Below are positions 17,396 to 26,262 of a stretch of 64,000 nucleotides of DNA, one piece after another. Made by a program: the position numbers and the translations under genes. Within the stretch, counting starts at the first letter, position 1, and each line of letters starts with the position of its first letter. Origin of the DNA: an uncultured Pseudophaeobacter sp. (GTDB lineage Bacteria; Pseudomonadota; Alphaproteobacteria; Rhodobacterales; Rhodobacteraceae); assembly GCA_905479575.1 (NCBI GenBank), contig CAJQNB010000017.1, positions 1 through 64,000 of the forward strand, read 5' to 3'. The notes beneath the pieces are model-generated. The model was not told the DNA's origin. It worked only from the letters and a program-made list of their open reading frames with translations, and did no database searches.

Positions 17396-17824
17396 ATGAG
17401 CATCTCCCCTCTTTATACCGCCCAAGGCACAGCCACCGGAGGCCGCAATGGCCGCGCCACAGTTGCAGAATCTGGTCTCGATCTGGTTCTGGCGGCGCCA
17501 CCTGCCCTGGGCGGGGACGGCAAAGGCAGCAATCCAGAGCAGCTTTTTGCCGCCGGATACTCCGCCTGTTTCATTGGCGCCATGCAATTTGCCACGACGC
17601 AGGATGAAAGCCTGGCCAAGGTTCCCGCCGAGGTCTCGGTCACTGCAAATGTGGGAATTGGCCCCAAACCCGAGGGTGGTTTTGGTCTGAGTGTCGCCCT
17701 TGTTGTGACCCTGCCCGGGCTTGACGCGGCCCAGGCCGAGCGCATCGTCGAAGCCGGTCACAAGATTTGCCCCTATTCCAACGCGATACAGGGCAATGTC
17801 GAGGTGACAACAGAAGTTCAATAA
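17396..17824 (+). CDS. ohr: Organic hydroperoxide resistance protein Ohr
   Basis: Ohr is a thiol peroxidase that reduces fatty-acid and other organic hydroperoxides, recycled by lipoylated proteins. The 142-residue protein belongs to the OsmC/Ohr fold. Both catalytic cysteines are present: C58 in AAGYSACFIGAM and C125 in HKICPYSNA. Length and motif wording match Ohr rather than OsmC. A GGACACC stretch precedes the ATG. Expression is probably controlled by the divergent OhrR. A strong bidirectional terminator follows at 17924. Confidence 0.95.
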   Translation: MSISPLYTAQGTATGGRNGRATVAESGLDLVLAAPPALGGDGKGSNPEQLFAAGYSACFIGAMQFATTQDESLAKVPAEVSVTANVGIGPKPEGGFGLSVALVVTLPGLDAAQAERIVEAGHKICPYSNAIQGNVEVTTEVQ

Positions 17825-17923
17825 GGCCGGAATAATGCGCGAGGCCTTGCCGCGCGTTCGGGATGCTATTGGCCAAATGAAGCGGCCACAGGCGGCAACC
17901 GCATCGCCAGATGCTCATACAGT

Positions 17924-17953
17924 AAAAGCGCGGAAGGTATCTTCCGCGCTTTT
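17924..17953 (+). terminator. Bidirectional terminator between ohr and ilvE
   Basis: A perfect 13-bp stem (AAAAGCGCGGAAG / CTTCCGCGCTTTT) has a 4-base loop GTAT. The A-run and T-run on the two flanks make it work on either strand. It is 24 bases from the end of ilvE and 100 from ohr. Confidence 0.88.
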
Positions 17954-17977
17954 TCATTTTAGCAACAGCAGCTGCGA

Positions 17978-18844
17978 TTAACTACGCACCATCGCTTCAT
18001 AAGCTGCAGCGATGTCGCGCGTCATCTCACCGACTTCGAATGTGTAGGGACCGATTTCCCCAACAGGGGTGACCTCAGCCGCGGTGCCGGTCAACCAGCA
18101 CTGTTCAAACCCTTCCATCTCCTCGGGCAGGATGCGACGTTCATGCACGGTGATGCCTTTTTCCTTGAGCATCGCAATCACGGTCTGACGGGTAATCCCA
18201 TTGAGAAAGCAATCTGCCAGCGGCGTGTGCACTTCGCCGTCCTTCACAAAGAAGATATTGGCGCCGGTCGCCTCAGCCACATAGCCGCGATAATCCATGA
18301 ACAGGGCATCCGAACAGCCTTTGGCCTCAGCCTTATGCTTGGAAATGGTGCAGATCATATAAAGACCCGCCGCCTTGGCATGCACCGGGATTGTCTCGGG
18401 GCTGGGGCGCTTGTATTCCGCAATGTCCAGTTTGGCGCCCTGCATCTTGGCATCGCCATAATAGGCCCCCCAGCCCCAGACTGCCACGGCCATGCGCACC
18501 GGATTCTGCGCCGAGGCGACACCCATGTCTTCGCCAGAGCCGCGCCAGACCAGAGCCCGCACATAGGCGTCCTGCAGCCCGGAGGCCTTGAGGGTCTCTT
18601 CTTTGGCGGCTTCGATATCATCCACCGAATAGGGCATCGGCATGTCCAGCGCCTCAGCACTGGCAATCAGCCGCTCGGAATGTTCGCGGCTTTTGAAGAT
18701 CTTGCCGTTATAGGCGCGCTCCCCTTCAAACACCGAAGACGCATAGTGCATCGCATGGGTCAGGACGTGCACCTTTGCATCTCGCCAGTCGATCAGCTCA
18801 CCGTCCATCCAGATAAAGCCGTCACGATCATCATATCCAGCCAT
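17978..18844 (-). CDS. ilvE: Branched-chain amino-acid aminotransferase
   Basis: IlvE transfers the amino group between glutamate and the keto acids of leucine, isoleucine and valine. The 288-residue fold-type IV PLP enzyme has HAMHYASSVFEGERAYNG near residues 30-47, the PLP lysine K147 in VHAKAAGLYM, and the PLP-phosphate-binding EATGANIFFV near 190. The C-terminal EEMEGFEQCWLTGTAAEVTPV is also conserved. An AGGAGG-like stretch precedes the ATG. Its promoter region is shared with the divergent petP and includes a repeat-flanked dyad. Confidence 0.93.
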   Translation of the reverse strand: MAGYDDRDGFIWMDGELIDWRDAKVHVLTHAMHYASSVFEGERAYNGKIFKSREHSERLIASAEALDMPMPYSVDDIEAAKEETLKASGLQDAYVRALVWRGSGEDMGVASAQNPVRMAVAVWGWGAYYGDAKMQGAKLDIAEYKRPSPETIPVHAKAAGLYMICTISKHKAEAKGCSDALFMDYRGYVAEATGANIFFVKDGEVHTPLADCFLNGITRQTVIAMLKEKGITVHERRILPEEMEGFEQCWLTGTAAEVTPVGEIGPYTFEVGEMTRDIAAAYEAMVRS

Positions 18845-18880
18845 GCCACAGCCTCCTCAAAGCAGTTGTATTTTCATAAG

Positions 18881-18922
18881 TTGCGCCAAATATGACCGAA
18901 GTGGACATATTGTTGCGCCAAA
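18881..18922. promoter_or_regulatory. Dyad flanked by direct repeats between ilvE and petP
   Basis: The decamer TTGCGCCAAA occurs at 18881-18890 and again at 18913-18922, 32 bases apart (about three helical turns). Between them is an inverted repeat AATATGACC (18889-18897) / GGACATATT (18903-18911) with one mismatch. It lies 37-78 bases upstream of ilvE and about 95 before petP. The arrangement suggests a protein-binding site. PetP, MarR-like itself, is a candidate binder. Confidence 0.45.
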
Positions 18923-19014
18923 GCTGCGATTCGATACATCTTCACTCTTGGAATGTCAATATAGCTGACATAAACTGACCGGCAGGGATGCACGGCGAGC
19001 AGAGGGAACGCACC

Positions 19015-19551
19015 ATGGCAGAAGGCAGCTCAAGCGGACGGTCAATGGGGCGATCCAGCCAGGGCTATGGCGGCGAAAGCCTGTTGTTTTTGACCGATGA
19101 ACAATTGCGCCAGGGGATCGAGGCAATGTTCTTTGCCTATCGCGGCTTTACAGCCGATCCCGACCGCATTCTGGCACAGATGTCTTATGGGCGTGCCCAT
19201 CACCGCGCCATTCACTTTATCAATCGCGCCCCCGGGACCACGGTAAACAACATGCTGACCATCCTGGGCGTCACCAAACAATCGCTCAACCGGGTTCTGC
19301 GCACCCTGATCAGCGATGGGTTGGTCGAAAGCCGGGTTGGGGTCACCGACAAACGCGAACGCCACCTGCACCTCACCGAGGAAGGCAGACAGCTGGAGGC
19401 CAAGCTTTCGGATGCCCAGCGCGCCCGCATGCGCGCCGCCTATAAGGATGCCGGGCCCGAGGCCGTCCAGGGGTTCAAGAAGGTATTGGAGGCGATGATG
19501 GATGCAGATATGCGCCGGGCCTATATCAATCTGCGGGAAACCGGATCATGA
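19015..19551 (+). CDS. petP: MarR-family regulator PetP
   Basis: In Rhodobacter capsulatus, PetP is a MarR-type protein encoded just before the response regulator PetR and needed for its function. This 178-residue protein has a winged-helix core: the recognition helix region VNNMLTILGVTKQSLNRVLRTL (near 80-100) and the wing SRVGVTDKRERHLHLTEEG. The start at 19015 is chosen because it has an upstream GGGAACG site and a typical flexible N-terminus (MAEGSSSGRSMGRSSQG); an upstream in-frame ATG at 18988 is possible. Its stop overlaps petR by 4 bases. Confidence 0.82.
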   Translation: MAEGSSSGRSMGRSSQGYGGESLLFLTDEQLRQGIEAMFFAYRGFTADPDRILAQMSYGRAHHRAIHFINRAPGTTVNNMLTILGVTKQSLNRVLRTLISDGLVESRVGVTDKRERHLHLTEEGRQLEAKLSDAQRARMRAAYKDAGPEAVQGFKKVLEAMMDADMRRAYINLRETGS

Positions 19552-20249
19552 CCACCTTTGACTCGCACCTACTGATTGTTGACGATGACGAACGCATTCG
19601 CGGATTGCTGAAGAAATTTCTGGTGCGGGCCGGGTTTCTGGTCTCTGCAGCACGGGACGGAGCCCATGCCCGCCGGATCCTGGCAGGCCTCGATTTTGAT
19701 CTGATCATCATGGATGTGATGATGCCGGGCGAGGACGGTATCTCGCTGACCAAATCCCTGCGCGAAACCATGACCACGCCAATCCTGCTGCTCACCGCAA
19801 AGGGCGAGACAGAGGACCGCATCACCGGTTTTGAGGCCGGCGCAGACGACTATCTGCCCAAACCCTTTGAACCCAAGGAACTGCTGTTGCGGGTCAATGC
19901 GATCCTGCGGCGGGTGCCGGATACCTCGGCGCAGGACAGCGCCCCCAAGGTGCTGCATCTTGGCGACATCCGCTATGATATCGAACGCGGAGAGATGTGG
20001 CAGGGCAATGATCTGGTGCGGTTGACCGGCACCGAAAGCCAGCTGATGAAGATCTTTTCGGCCTGTCCCGGAGACCCCGTGAGCCGCGCCAAACTGGTCG
20101 AAGATCTGGGCCGGGACCGTGGTCAGGCACAGGAACGCGCTGTGGATGTTCAGATCACCCGGCTGCGCCGCAAGATCGAGCCGAACCCAAAACAGCCGCA
20201 ATACCTGCAAACTGTCCGGGGTGCCGGCTATATGCTTGCGCCTGATTGA
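19548..20249 (+). CDS. petR: OmpR-family response regulator PetR
   Basis: The 233-residue protein has a receiver domain (acidic DDD at 12-14, phosphorylation site D56 in IIMDVMMPG, T-loop LLTAKGE, and K in ADDYLPKPF) followed by a winged-helix DNA-binding domain from about residue 130 (RLTGTESQLMKIFSACPGDPVSR, ending in VQITRLRRKIEPNPKQPQYLQTVRGAGYM). In Rhodobacter capsulatus petR is needed for growth and was found next to petABC. No histidine kinase gene is adjacent, so the phosphodonor is unknown. Confidence 0.87.
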   Translation: MTTFDSHLLIVDDDERIRGLLKKFLVRAGFLVSAARDGAHARRILAGLDFDLIIMDVMMPGEDGISLTKSLRETMTTPILLLTAKGETEDRITGFEAGADDYLPKPFEPKELLLRVNAILRRVPDTSAQDSAPKVLHLGDIRYDIERGEMWQGNDLVRLTGTESQLMKIFSACPGDPVSRAKLVEDLGRDRGQAQERAVDVQITRLRRKIEPNPKQPQYLQTVRGAGYMLAPD

Positions 20250-20359
20250 TCAGGGACCGCCGCTCCGAAAGACTCGCCCTTTCTAACTGATCCCTTTGCT
20301 GGCACCCTATGGGCAATTCTACCCCTGTTGTTCACTCTGACGCTCTGGAACATGCCAAA

Positions 20360-21286
20360 ATGACAACCGCTTTGATCACCCACGCTGATTGCCTGCGCCA
20401 TGACACACCAGAGGGGCACCCCGAACAGGTGGCCCGCCTTGAACACGTCCTACACGCGCTGGAAACACTGGATCTGAAACGTGTTGCCGCGCCGATGGCG
20501 GCCGAGGATGACGTCCTGCGCATCCATCCTGTGGATCATCTGCGCGCCCTGCGCAGCGCCCGCCCAATCGAAGGCTATGCACAGATTGATGGCGATACTT
20601 TCCTGTCCCCCGGTTCACTAGACGCGGCCTTTCGCGCCGCCGGTGCTGCGGTACGCGCCGTGGATTTGGTACTGACAGGCGAGGTTCAAAACGCCTTTGC
20701 TGCTATTCGCCCACCGGGACACCATGCCGAAACCGAGACCGCCATGGGGTTTTGCCTGTTTGGGAACGCTGCACTGGCCGCCAAACATGCCCTGGATCAT
20801 CACGGCCTGAAACGAGTCGCGGTGGTGGATTTTGACGTGCATCACGGCAATGGCACCCAGGATCTATTGTGGGACGAGCCCCGCGCCCTGTTTATCACCA
20901 GCCAGCAAATGCCGCTGTGGCCCGGTTCAGGGCGGGTGGATGAAGACGGCGCATACGGCCAGATTCTCAACATGCCACTGGCACCCGATTCTGCTGGCCC
21001 TGAAATGCGCACCGCCTATGAAGGCCAGGCTTTTCCACGGCTGCGCGCCTTTAAACCAGAGCTGATAATCATTTCCGCCGGCTTTGACGCCCACCGTGAT
21101 GATCCCCTTGCCAGCCTGAACTGGAGCACGACCGATTTTGCCTGGCTCACGGCTGAACTCTGCGCTCTGGCAGAGGAGCTGTGTCAGGGCCGTATCGTCT
21201 CGACTTTGGAAGGCGGATATGATCTGAACGCCCTAGCGCAGGCCACGCGCGCACATGTGGAAGAATTGATAAAGGCAGCGACATGA
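20360..21286 (+). CDS. Histone deacetylase family protein
   Basis: The 308-residue protein is an arginase-deacetylase-fold, zinc-dependent amidohydrolase. It has RPPGHHAET (H121, H122) and the metal-binding VVDFDVHHGNGTQ (D157, D159, H161) plus ISAGFDAHRDDPLA near 240. Bacterial members are close to class II HDACs and acetylpolyamine amidohydrolases, so substrates could be acetylated polyamines or protein lysines. The 20360 start gives the typical N-terminus TTALITHADCLRHDTPEGHP. It overlaps xseB by 4 bases, placing it at the head of the xseB-ispA-dxs transcript. Confidence 0.88.
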   Translation: MTTALITHADCLRHDTPEGHPEQVARLEHVLHALETLDLKRVAAPMAAEDDVLRIHPVDHLRALRSARPIEGYAQIDGDTFLSPGSLDAAFRAAGAAVRAVDLVLTGEVQNAFAAIRPPGHHAETETAMGFCLFGNAALAAKHALDHHGLKRVAVVDFDVHHGNGTQDLLWDEPRALFITSQQMPLWPGSGRVDEDGAYGQILNMPLAPDSAGPEMRTAYEGQAFPRLRAFKPELIIISAGFDAHRDDPLASLNWSTTDFAWLTAELCALAEELCQGRIVSTLEGGYDLNALAQATRAHVEELIKAAT

Positions 21287-21534
21287 CTGAACCCACCGCC
21301 CCCTCCGTAGAAGAGATGAGCTTTGAGCAGGCCATGCGCGAGCTGGAAACCGTGGTTGGCCAACTGGAACGCGGCGATGTAGCACTGGATGCCTCGATCG
21401 CGCTGTATGAACGGGGTGCCAAGCTCAAGAAACGCTGCGAAGATGAGTTGAAGCGCGCCGAAGAGAAGGTCGCCTCCCTGACGCTGGACGCCAGCGGCAC
21501 ACCGGTTGCAACCCAGGCTCTGGACGCGGGCTAA
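21283..21534 (+). CDS. xseB: Exodeoxyribonuclease VII small subunit
   Basis: XseB partners XseA to degrade single-stranded DNA. The 83-residue, mostly helical protein has the family pattern SFEQAMRELETVVGQLERGDVALD followed by SIALYERGAKLKKRCEDELKRAEEKV. Its start overlaps the deacetylase stop, and ispA begins 5 bases past its own stop. An xseB-ispA-dxs order is common in proteobacteria, which supports the assignment. xseA is not in the window. Confidence 0.95.
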   Translation: MTEPTAPSVEEMSFEQAMRELETVVGQLERGDVALDASIALYERGAKLKKRCEDELKRAEEKVASLTLDASGTPVATQALDAG

Positions 21535-21538
21535 CAGC

Positions 21539-22402
21539 ATGGCTGCCTCGTTCACCGTGGCGCTGAAACAGGCGCAACAAGAGATCTCTGCCCGCTTGAG
21601 CGCGATTATTCCTGTGCAGTCCACCCTGGGACAGCCAATGCTGCATGCGGTGATGGGCGGCAAGATGCTGCGCGGATTTCTGGCGCTGGAAAGTGCGCGG
21701 CTGCACGGCGTTGATGCCGAGGCCGCCCTGGATGCGGCCGTCGCGATTGAATGCATTCACGCCTACTCCCTGGTGCATGATGATCTGCCCTGCATGGATG
21801 ACGACGATCTGCGCCGTGGCCTGCCGACGGTCCATAAAAAATGGGACGAGGCAACAGCGGTGCTGACAGGCGATGCCCTGCAAACCATGGCCTTTGATCT
21901 GTTGGCCGATGCAAAATTCGGCACCAACGCGCTAGAGCTCATCAGGCTCCTGGCCCGCGCCGCTGGCCGCTCTGGGATGGTGCAGGGGCAGATGCTGGAT
22001 ATTGATGCAGAAACCGCCACAACCCCTTTGACCTTGGAACAGATCACCCGCCTGCAGGACCGCAAAACCGGCTGCCTGATCAATTGGTCTGCCACCGTTG
22101 GGCCAGTGATTGCCGGCGACGATTCCCGCGCTCTGTGGCAATATGCAACCGCTCTTGGCCTTGCATTTCAGATTGCCGATGACATCTTGGATGTGGAGGG
22201 AGACGCTGAAAAGGTTGGCAAGGCCCTGCGCAAAGATGCCACTGCGGGCAAGGCGACCTTTGTCTCGCTCTTGGGACTGGAGCCTGCCAAACAGCGCGCT
22301 CGGGATCTGGTCGACGAGGCCTGCAGCGCCCTAGCCCCCTATGGGGCCGCCGGAGAAACCTTGAAGCAGACCGCCCGCTTCGTTATTGCGCGTGACAGCT
22401 GA
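21539..22402 (+). CDS. ispA: Polyprenyl (farnesyl/geranylgeranyl) diphosphate synthase
   Basis: IspA condenses isopentenyl diphosphate with allylic diphosphates to give farnesyl or geranylgeranyl diphosphate. At 287 residues it shows the first aspartate-rich motif DDLPCMDDDDLRRG (from residue 81) and the second in QIADDILDVEGD (near 216), with the GGKMLRGFLAL region near 40. The start at 21539 follows xseB by 4 bases. The residues before the first motif (HAYSLVH) fit short-chain synthases of the farnesyl class. It supplies precursors for quinones and carotenoids. Confidence 0.93.
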   Translation: MAASFTVALKQAQQEISARLSAIIPVQSTLGQPMLHAVMGGKMLRGFLALESARLHGVDAEAALDAAVAIECIHAYSLVHDDLPCMDDDDLRRGLPTVHKKWDEATAVLTGDALQTMAFDLLADAKFGTNALELIRLLARAAGRSGMVQGQMLDIDAETATTPLTLEQITRLQDRKTGCLINWSATVGPVIAGDDSRALWQYATALGLAFQIADDILDVEGDAEKVGKALRKDATAGKATFVSLLGLEPAKQRARDLVDEACSALAPYGAAGETLKQTARFVIARDS

Positions 22403-22442
22403 CACCGGGGCCCGATTGCCCTGACCGCCACAAGGAAACATC

Positions 22443-24371
22443 ATGTCTGACCGGCCCTCTACCCCGCTTTTGGACCAGATCGCGCGCCCTTCGGATATGA
22501 AAGGGCTGAGTGATGCACAATTGGTGCAGCTGGCCCATGAGCTGCGGCAAGAGACCATTTCTGCGGTCTCCACCACTGGCGGCCATCTGGGTGCGGGACT
22601 GGGCGTGGTTGAACTGACAGTGGCGCTGCATGCGGTGTTCAACACCCCACGGGATAAACTGATCTGGGATGTCTCCCATCAAAGCTACCCCCATAAAATC
22701 CTGACCGAGCGCCGTGACCGCATCCGCACCCTGCGCACCAAGGGCGGGCTGTCGGGTTTCACCAAACGCTCCGAATCTCCCTACGATCCCTTTGGCGCTG
22801 CCCATAGCTCCACCTCGATCTCTGCGGCGCTGGGATTCTCGGTGGCCCGCGATCTGGGCGGCGTGGTGCCCGAAGGTCTGGGCGAAGCAATTGCAGTGAT
22901 TGGCGATGGGGCGATGTCGGCCGGCATGGCCTTTGAGGCGATGAACAACGCCGGTCATCTGGACAAGCGCATGATCGTCATCCTCAACGACAATGAGATG
23001 AGCATCGCACCGCCGGTTGGCGCGTTGTCCTCCTATCTGTCACGGCTTTATGCCGAAGAACCGTTTCAGGAACTGAAGGCCGTGGCCAAGGGCGCCGCAT
23101 CGCTGCTGCCGGAACCCTTCCGCGAAGGCGCCAAACGCGCCAAAGACATGCTCAAAGGCATGGCCGTTGGCGGCACAATGTTTGAATCCCTCGGCTTTTC
23201 CTACATCGGCCCTATTGATGGCCACGATCTGGATCAGCTGCTGCCAGTGCTGCGCACCGTCAAGGCCCGCGCGCGCGGGCCGATCCTGATCCACGTGCTG
23301 ACCAAAAAGGGCAAGGGATACGCCCCGGCTGAAACAGCCCGTGACAAGGGCCATGCCACCGCAAAATTCGATATGGTCACCGGTGAGCAGAAAAAAGCCC
23401 CCTCCAACGCGCCCTCCTACACAGGTGTCTTTGGCGATGAGCTGGTGAAACTTGCCGCCAAGGACGACAAGATCTGCGCCGTCACGGCCGCCATGCCCGA
23501 TGGCACCGGCCTGTCGCTGATGGCGGAACGCTATCCGTCACGCTGCTTTGACGTGGGCATAGCCGAACAGCACGGCGTCACCTTTGCCGCCGCGCTGGCG
23601 GCCGGCGGGATGAAGCCGTTTTGTGCGATGTATTCCACCTTTTTGCAGCGTGGCTATGACCAGGTGGTGCATGACGTCGCCATCCAGCGCCTGCCCGTGC
23701 GCTTTGCCATCGACCGCGCTGGCCTGGTGGGGGCCGATGGCGCCACCCATGCCGGTTCCTTCGACATCGGCTTTATGTCCAACCTGCCCGGCATGGTGGT
23801 GATGGCAGCCGCCGATGAGGCCGAGCTGGTGCATATGGTCCATACCGCCGCCGCCCATGACGCGGGCCCCATCGCCTTTCGCTATCCCCGTGGCGAGGGC
23901 GAAGGTGTCGAGATGCCGGAAGAGCCGCAACTGCTGGAGATCGGCAAGGGCCGGATGATCCAAACGGGCAAACGCGTGGCGCTGCTCTCCTTTGGCACCC
24001 GTCTGGGCGAAACCCGCAAGGCCGCTGAGGCCCTGTCGGCCAAGGGCATCACGCCGACTATTGCCGACGCCCGTTTTGCCAAGCCGCTGGACCGTGAGAT
24101 GATCCTGAAACTGGTGGCCGACCACGAGGCACTGATCACCATTGAAGAGGGCGCCGTAGGCGGCTTTGGCTCCCATGTGGCGCAGCTGCTGGCAGATGAA
24201 GGCGTATTCGACGCGGGCTTCAAATTCCGCTCCATGGTGCTGCCCGATACGTTTATCGACCAAGCCAGCCCCAAAGACATGTACGAGACCGCCGCCATGA
24301 ACGCCCCCCAGATCGAAGCCAAGGTGCTGGAGGTGCTGGGTGTTGCGTCAATTGGAGAAAAGCGGGCGTAA
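22443..24371 (+). CDS. dxs: 1-deoxy-D-xylulose-5-phosphate synthase
   Basis: Dxs joins pyruvate and glyceraldehyde 3-phosphate, the first step of the MEP pathway. The 642-residue protein has the N-terminal [16 protein letters not shown], the TPP-binding motif [17 protein letters not shown] (near 155-171), the central [17 protein letters not shown] and [20 protein letters not shown]. The C-terminal transketolase-like domain ends normally. An AAGGAAAC site precedes the ATG. The stop codon is only one base from the convergent NYN-domain gene, with no visible terminator between them. Confidence 0.97.
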   Translation: MSDRPSTPLLDQIARPSDMKGLSDAQLVQLAHELRQETISAVSTTGGHLGAGLGVVELTVALHAVFNTPRDKLIWDVSHQSYPHKILTERRDRIRTLRTKGGLSGFTKRSESPYDPFGAAHSSTSISAALGFSVARDLGGVVPEGLGEAIAVIGDGAMSAGMAFEAMNNAGHLDKRMIVILNDNEMSIAPPVGALSSYLSRLYAEEPFQELKAVAKGAASLLPEPFREGAKRAKDMLKGMAVGGTMFESLGFSYIGPIDGHDLDQLLPVLRTVKARARGPILIHVLTKKGKGYAPAETARDKGHATAKFDMVTGEQKKAPSNAPSYTGVFGDELVKLAAKDDKICAVTAAMPDGTGLSLMAERYPSRCFDVGIAEQHGVTFAAALAAGGMKPFCAMYSTFLQRGYDQVVHDVAIQRLPVRFAIDRAGLVGADGATHAGSFDIGFMSNLPGMVVMAAADEAELVHMVHTAAAHDAGPIAFRYPRGEGEGVEMPEEPQLLEIGKGRMIQTGKRVALLSFGTRLGETRKAAEALSAKGITPTIADARFAKPLDREMILKLVADHEALITIEEGAVGGFGSHVAQLLADEGVFDAGFKFRSMVLPDTFIDQASPKDMYETAAMNAPQIEAKVLEVLGVASIGEKRA

Positions 24372-24372
24372 A

Positions 24373-24993
24373 TCACTCAATGAAGCCATCGGTGTGAGCT
24401 TTGAGGTCCCGTTTAACGCTATGCCCCATATGTGCCAGAATAATGCGCACACCTTCACGACGAGCGAATTTGAATGCGGGGATGAAATCGCTATCCCCAG
24501 TCACCACTACTATTGTTCTGACTAGCTGTCGTAGCGACAGGCGAGCGATGTCCAAACCTATTCGCAGATCAACACCTTTCTGCTCAATGTCGAAGACAAA
24601 GTCTTCTTTCTTTAATTGACGATCCGGTAATTTATCATCTTGCAGAGCCCAATGCGCCAACTTGAAGCCTCGTGGCGATAATTCTCCCGCACGCAAGGAA
24701 ATTTCAGGTTGTAGCTCTAACTTTTGGAAGAATGCCTTGTTCTTCGAAAAGACAGGCGTATCAGCCAAATTTGTTACTTCTTTAGTGATTGGGTGAGTGA
24801 GCTTACCCGTCGCAGGATATGCATCGTAGTAGTACGTTCTCAGTAACTCGTAGTTGGCTAATAAGGGATCTGCACGAATACGGCGGATCTCCTCAACGAC
24901 ATCCTCCACTTTTGGAGTTCGTTTGCCCAACTTGTTGTAGAGCTTTCGTGTAAAAAATCCGCCATCGACCAAAATAGCGTAACGATGATCCAT
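24373..24993 (-). CDS. NYN-domain (LabA/DUF88-like) protein, putative RNase
   Basis: The 206-residue protein starts MDHRYAILVDGGFFTRKLYN, the classical first strand and metal-binding Asp (D10) of NYN/PIN-like domains. Further acidic positions lie in QKGVDLRIGLDIA (D142, D148) and VVVTGDSDF (D167, D169), the pattern of the NYN active site. Many NYN proteins cut RNA; a few LabA-like ones have other roles. Local base composition is clearly AT-richer than the neighbours, which suggests transfer. The ATG has no Shine-Dalgarno site and instead follows a long hairpin and T9. The gene abuts the dxs stop. Confidence 0.8.
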   Translation of the reverse strand: MDHRYAILVDGGFFTRKLYNKLGKRTPKVEDVVEEIRRIRADPLLANYELLRTYYYDAYPATGKLTHPITKEVTNLADTPVFSKNKAFFQKLELQPEISLRAGELSPRGFKLAHWALQDDKLPDRQLKKEDFVFDIEQKGVDLRIGLDIARLSLRQLVRTIVVVTGDSDFIPAFKFARREGVRIILAHMGHSVKRDLKAHTDGFIE

Positions 24994-25004
24994 AAAAAAA
25001 AATC

Positions 25005-25067
25005 GACTCCGTACATTCGCGGTATAGTTGCCTATACACTTTGATAAACGGCGAATGATACGGAGTC
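25005..25067 (-). promoter_or_regulatory. Nested hairpin with T9 at the NYN gene start
   Basis: The arms at 25005-25020 and 25051-25067 (GACTCCGTACATTCGC against GCGAATG-A-TACGGAGTC, one bulged base) enclose a perfect inner hairpin GTATAG/CTATAC (25022-25037). On the minus strand the outer stem is followed by GA and nine T, then directly by the NYN ATG at 24993. On the plus strand it is followed by TATTTTTC. It has the form of an intrinsic terminator working both ways. It could end the upstream SDR transcript, attenuate the NYN gene, or both. Confidence 0.75.
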
Positions 25068-25153
25068 TATTTTTCTATATAGGTACTAGAGCACCTATCC
25101 TTAGACATATAATCTGTTCCTTAAGAAATGGTAGAGTCAATTTTGCCACAGTC

Positions 25154-26026
25154 CTACAACGCTGGCGGTTCTTCCGGCGGCACAAAGCGCTCCATATCTT
25201 CTGCTGCAAGCACCGCCTGCAACCCCTCGCGGTAGCTTGGATACAGCAGCTCGACCCCCAACTCGTCTTTGATGCGATTGTTGCGGACGCGCTTGTTCTC
25301 GCCGTAAAAACTGCGCGCCATTGGGGTCATGCCGGCCTCATCAAAAGGCACCTCGGCGGGCACGGGCAGGCCCAGCAACTCTGCCGCGTAGCCCAGAACG
25401 TCCTGTGGTGGGGCCGGGTCATCATCGCAGAGGTTATAGATCCCCCCCGGGTTCGGCTGATCAATTGAGGCCAGCAGTGCCTGCACAATGTCATCCACAT
25501 GAATGCGGGAAAACACCTGTCCTGGTTTGACAATACGCCGCGCCTTGCCCGCCATCAGCTTGGCAAAGGGGCCGCGCCCGGGGCCGTAGATCCCCGCCAG
25601 CCGAAAGATATGCAGCGGCAGGTCAGGGACCTGCTGCCAGTGTTGCTCTGCCAGGCTGCGCCAGGTGCCGCGTTCGCTGGTCGGCGCAACCGGTGTGGTT
25701 TCATCCACCCAACCGCCGTCCCGGTCGCCATAGACCGCTGTGGTCGACAAATACCCGACCCATTCAAAATGGGCAGCCGCAGCAGCTATCTCGTCTCGTA
25801 GGTGAGCCAAAACAGGGTCGCCGCGCTCATTTGGCCCGATAGAACTGAGCACATGGGTCACCCCGGCCAAAGGAATATCCTCCCCCGGCCAGGTCAGCAT
25901 GTCCACACCTGGGACCGCAACCGGCTCCCGCGCGGTGCCAATCACCCGCCAGCCGCGCGCCAACAGCTGCGACGCCAGGTGGCGCGCCGTATATCCACAT
26001 CCAAGACAAAGAAGCGTTTTTTGCAT
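25154..26026 (-). CDS. NAD-dependent epimerase/SDR family protein
   Basis: The 290-residue protein begins MQKTLLCLGCGYTARHLAS, a Rossmann GxGxxA nucleotide-binding loop. The catalytic region has STTAVYGDRDGGWVDE (Tyr near 100, without a standard YxxxK) and IFRLAGIYGPGRGPF follows. This resembles the YeeZ-like group of extended SDR proteins, whose substrates are not known. The start at 26026 is chosen because the residues before it are not conserved and the nucleotide-binding strand would otherwise be far from the N-terminus. It is transcribed toward the NYN gene, 160 bases away. Confidence 0.8.
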   Translation of the reverse strand: MQKTLLCLGCGYTARHLASQLLARGWRVIGTAREPVAVPGVDMLTWPGEDIPLAGVTHVLSSIGPNERGDPVLAHLRDEIAAAAAHFEWVGYLSTTAVYGDRDGGWVDETTPVAPTSERGTWRSLAEQHWQQVPDLPLHIFRLAGIYGPGRGPFAKLMAGKARRIVKPGQVFSRIHVDDIVQALLASIDQPNPGGIYNLCDDDPAPPQDVLGYAAELLGLPVPAEVPFDEAGMTPMARSFYGENKRVRNNRIKDELGVELLYPSYREGLQAVLAAEDMERFVPPEEPPAL

Positions 26027-26262
26027 AGGCTCTATTTGGGCAGAACCACGCGAGGGTGCAAGACTTGTTTCGCCCCCGCGCCGCTCTTTCAAACCGTCAT
26101 CAGCATTTCCTGAAGTGAGCCAGCAAAACAGTGCTAAAAAGCAGGAGAGCGGGCAGGCCTGCACACCGCACATTCACCCGGCAAGAGACCGCCACGACCT
26201 GCTGCTCTGCGGAGCTTGCCCACCGTCATCTTTGTTGGCGCAATGCCGCTTTAGATATGTGC

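Noticed and set aside
24361-24380. Insertion of the NYN gene into the dxs 3' end
   Set aside because: dxs ends with a normal C-terminus, and I see no direct repeats or truncated sequence at the junction. The close abutment is odd but not proof of integration.
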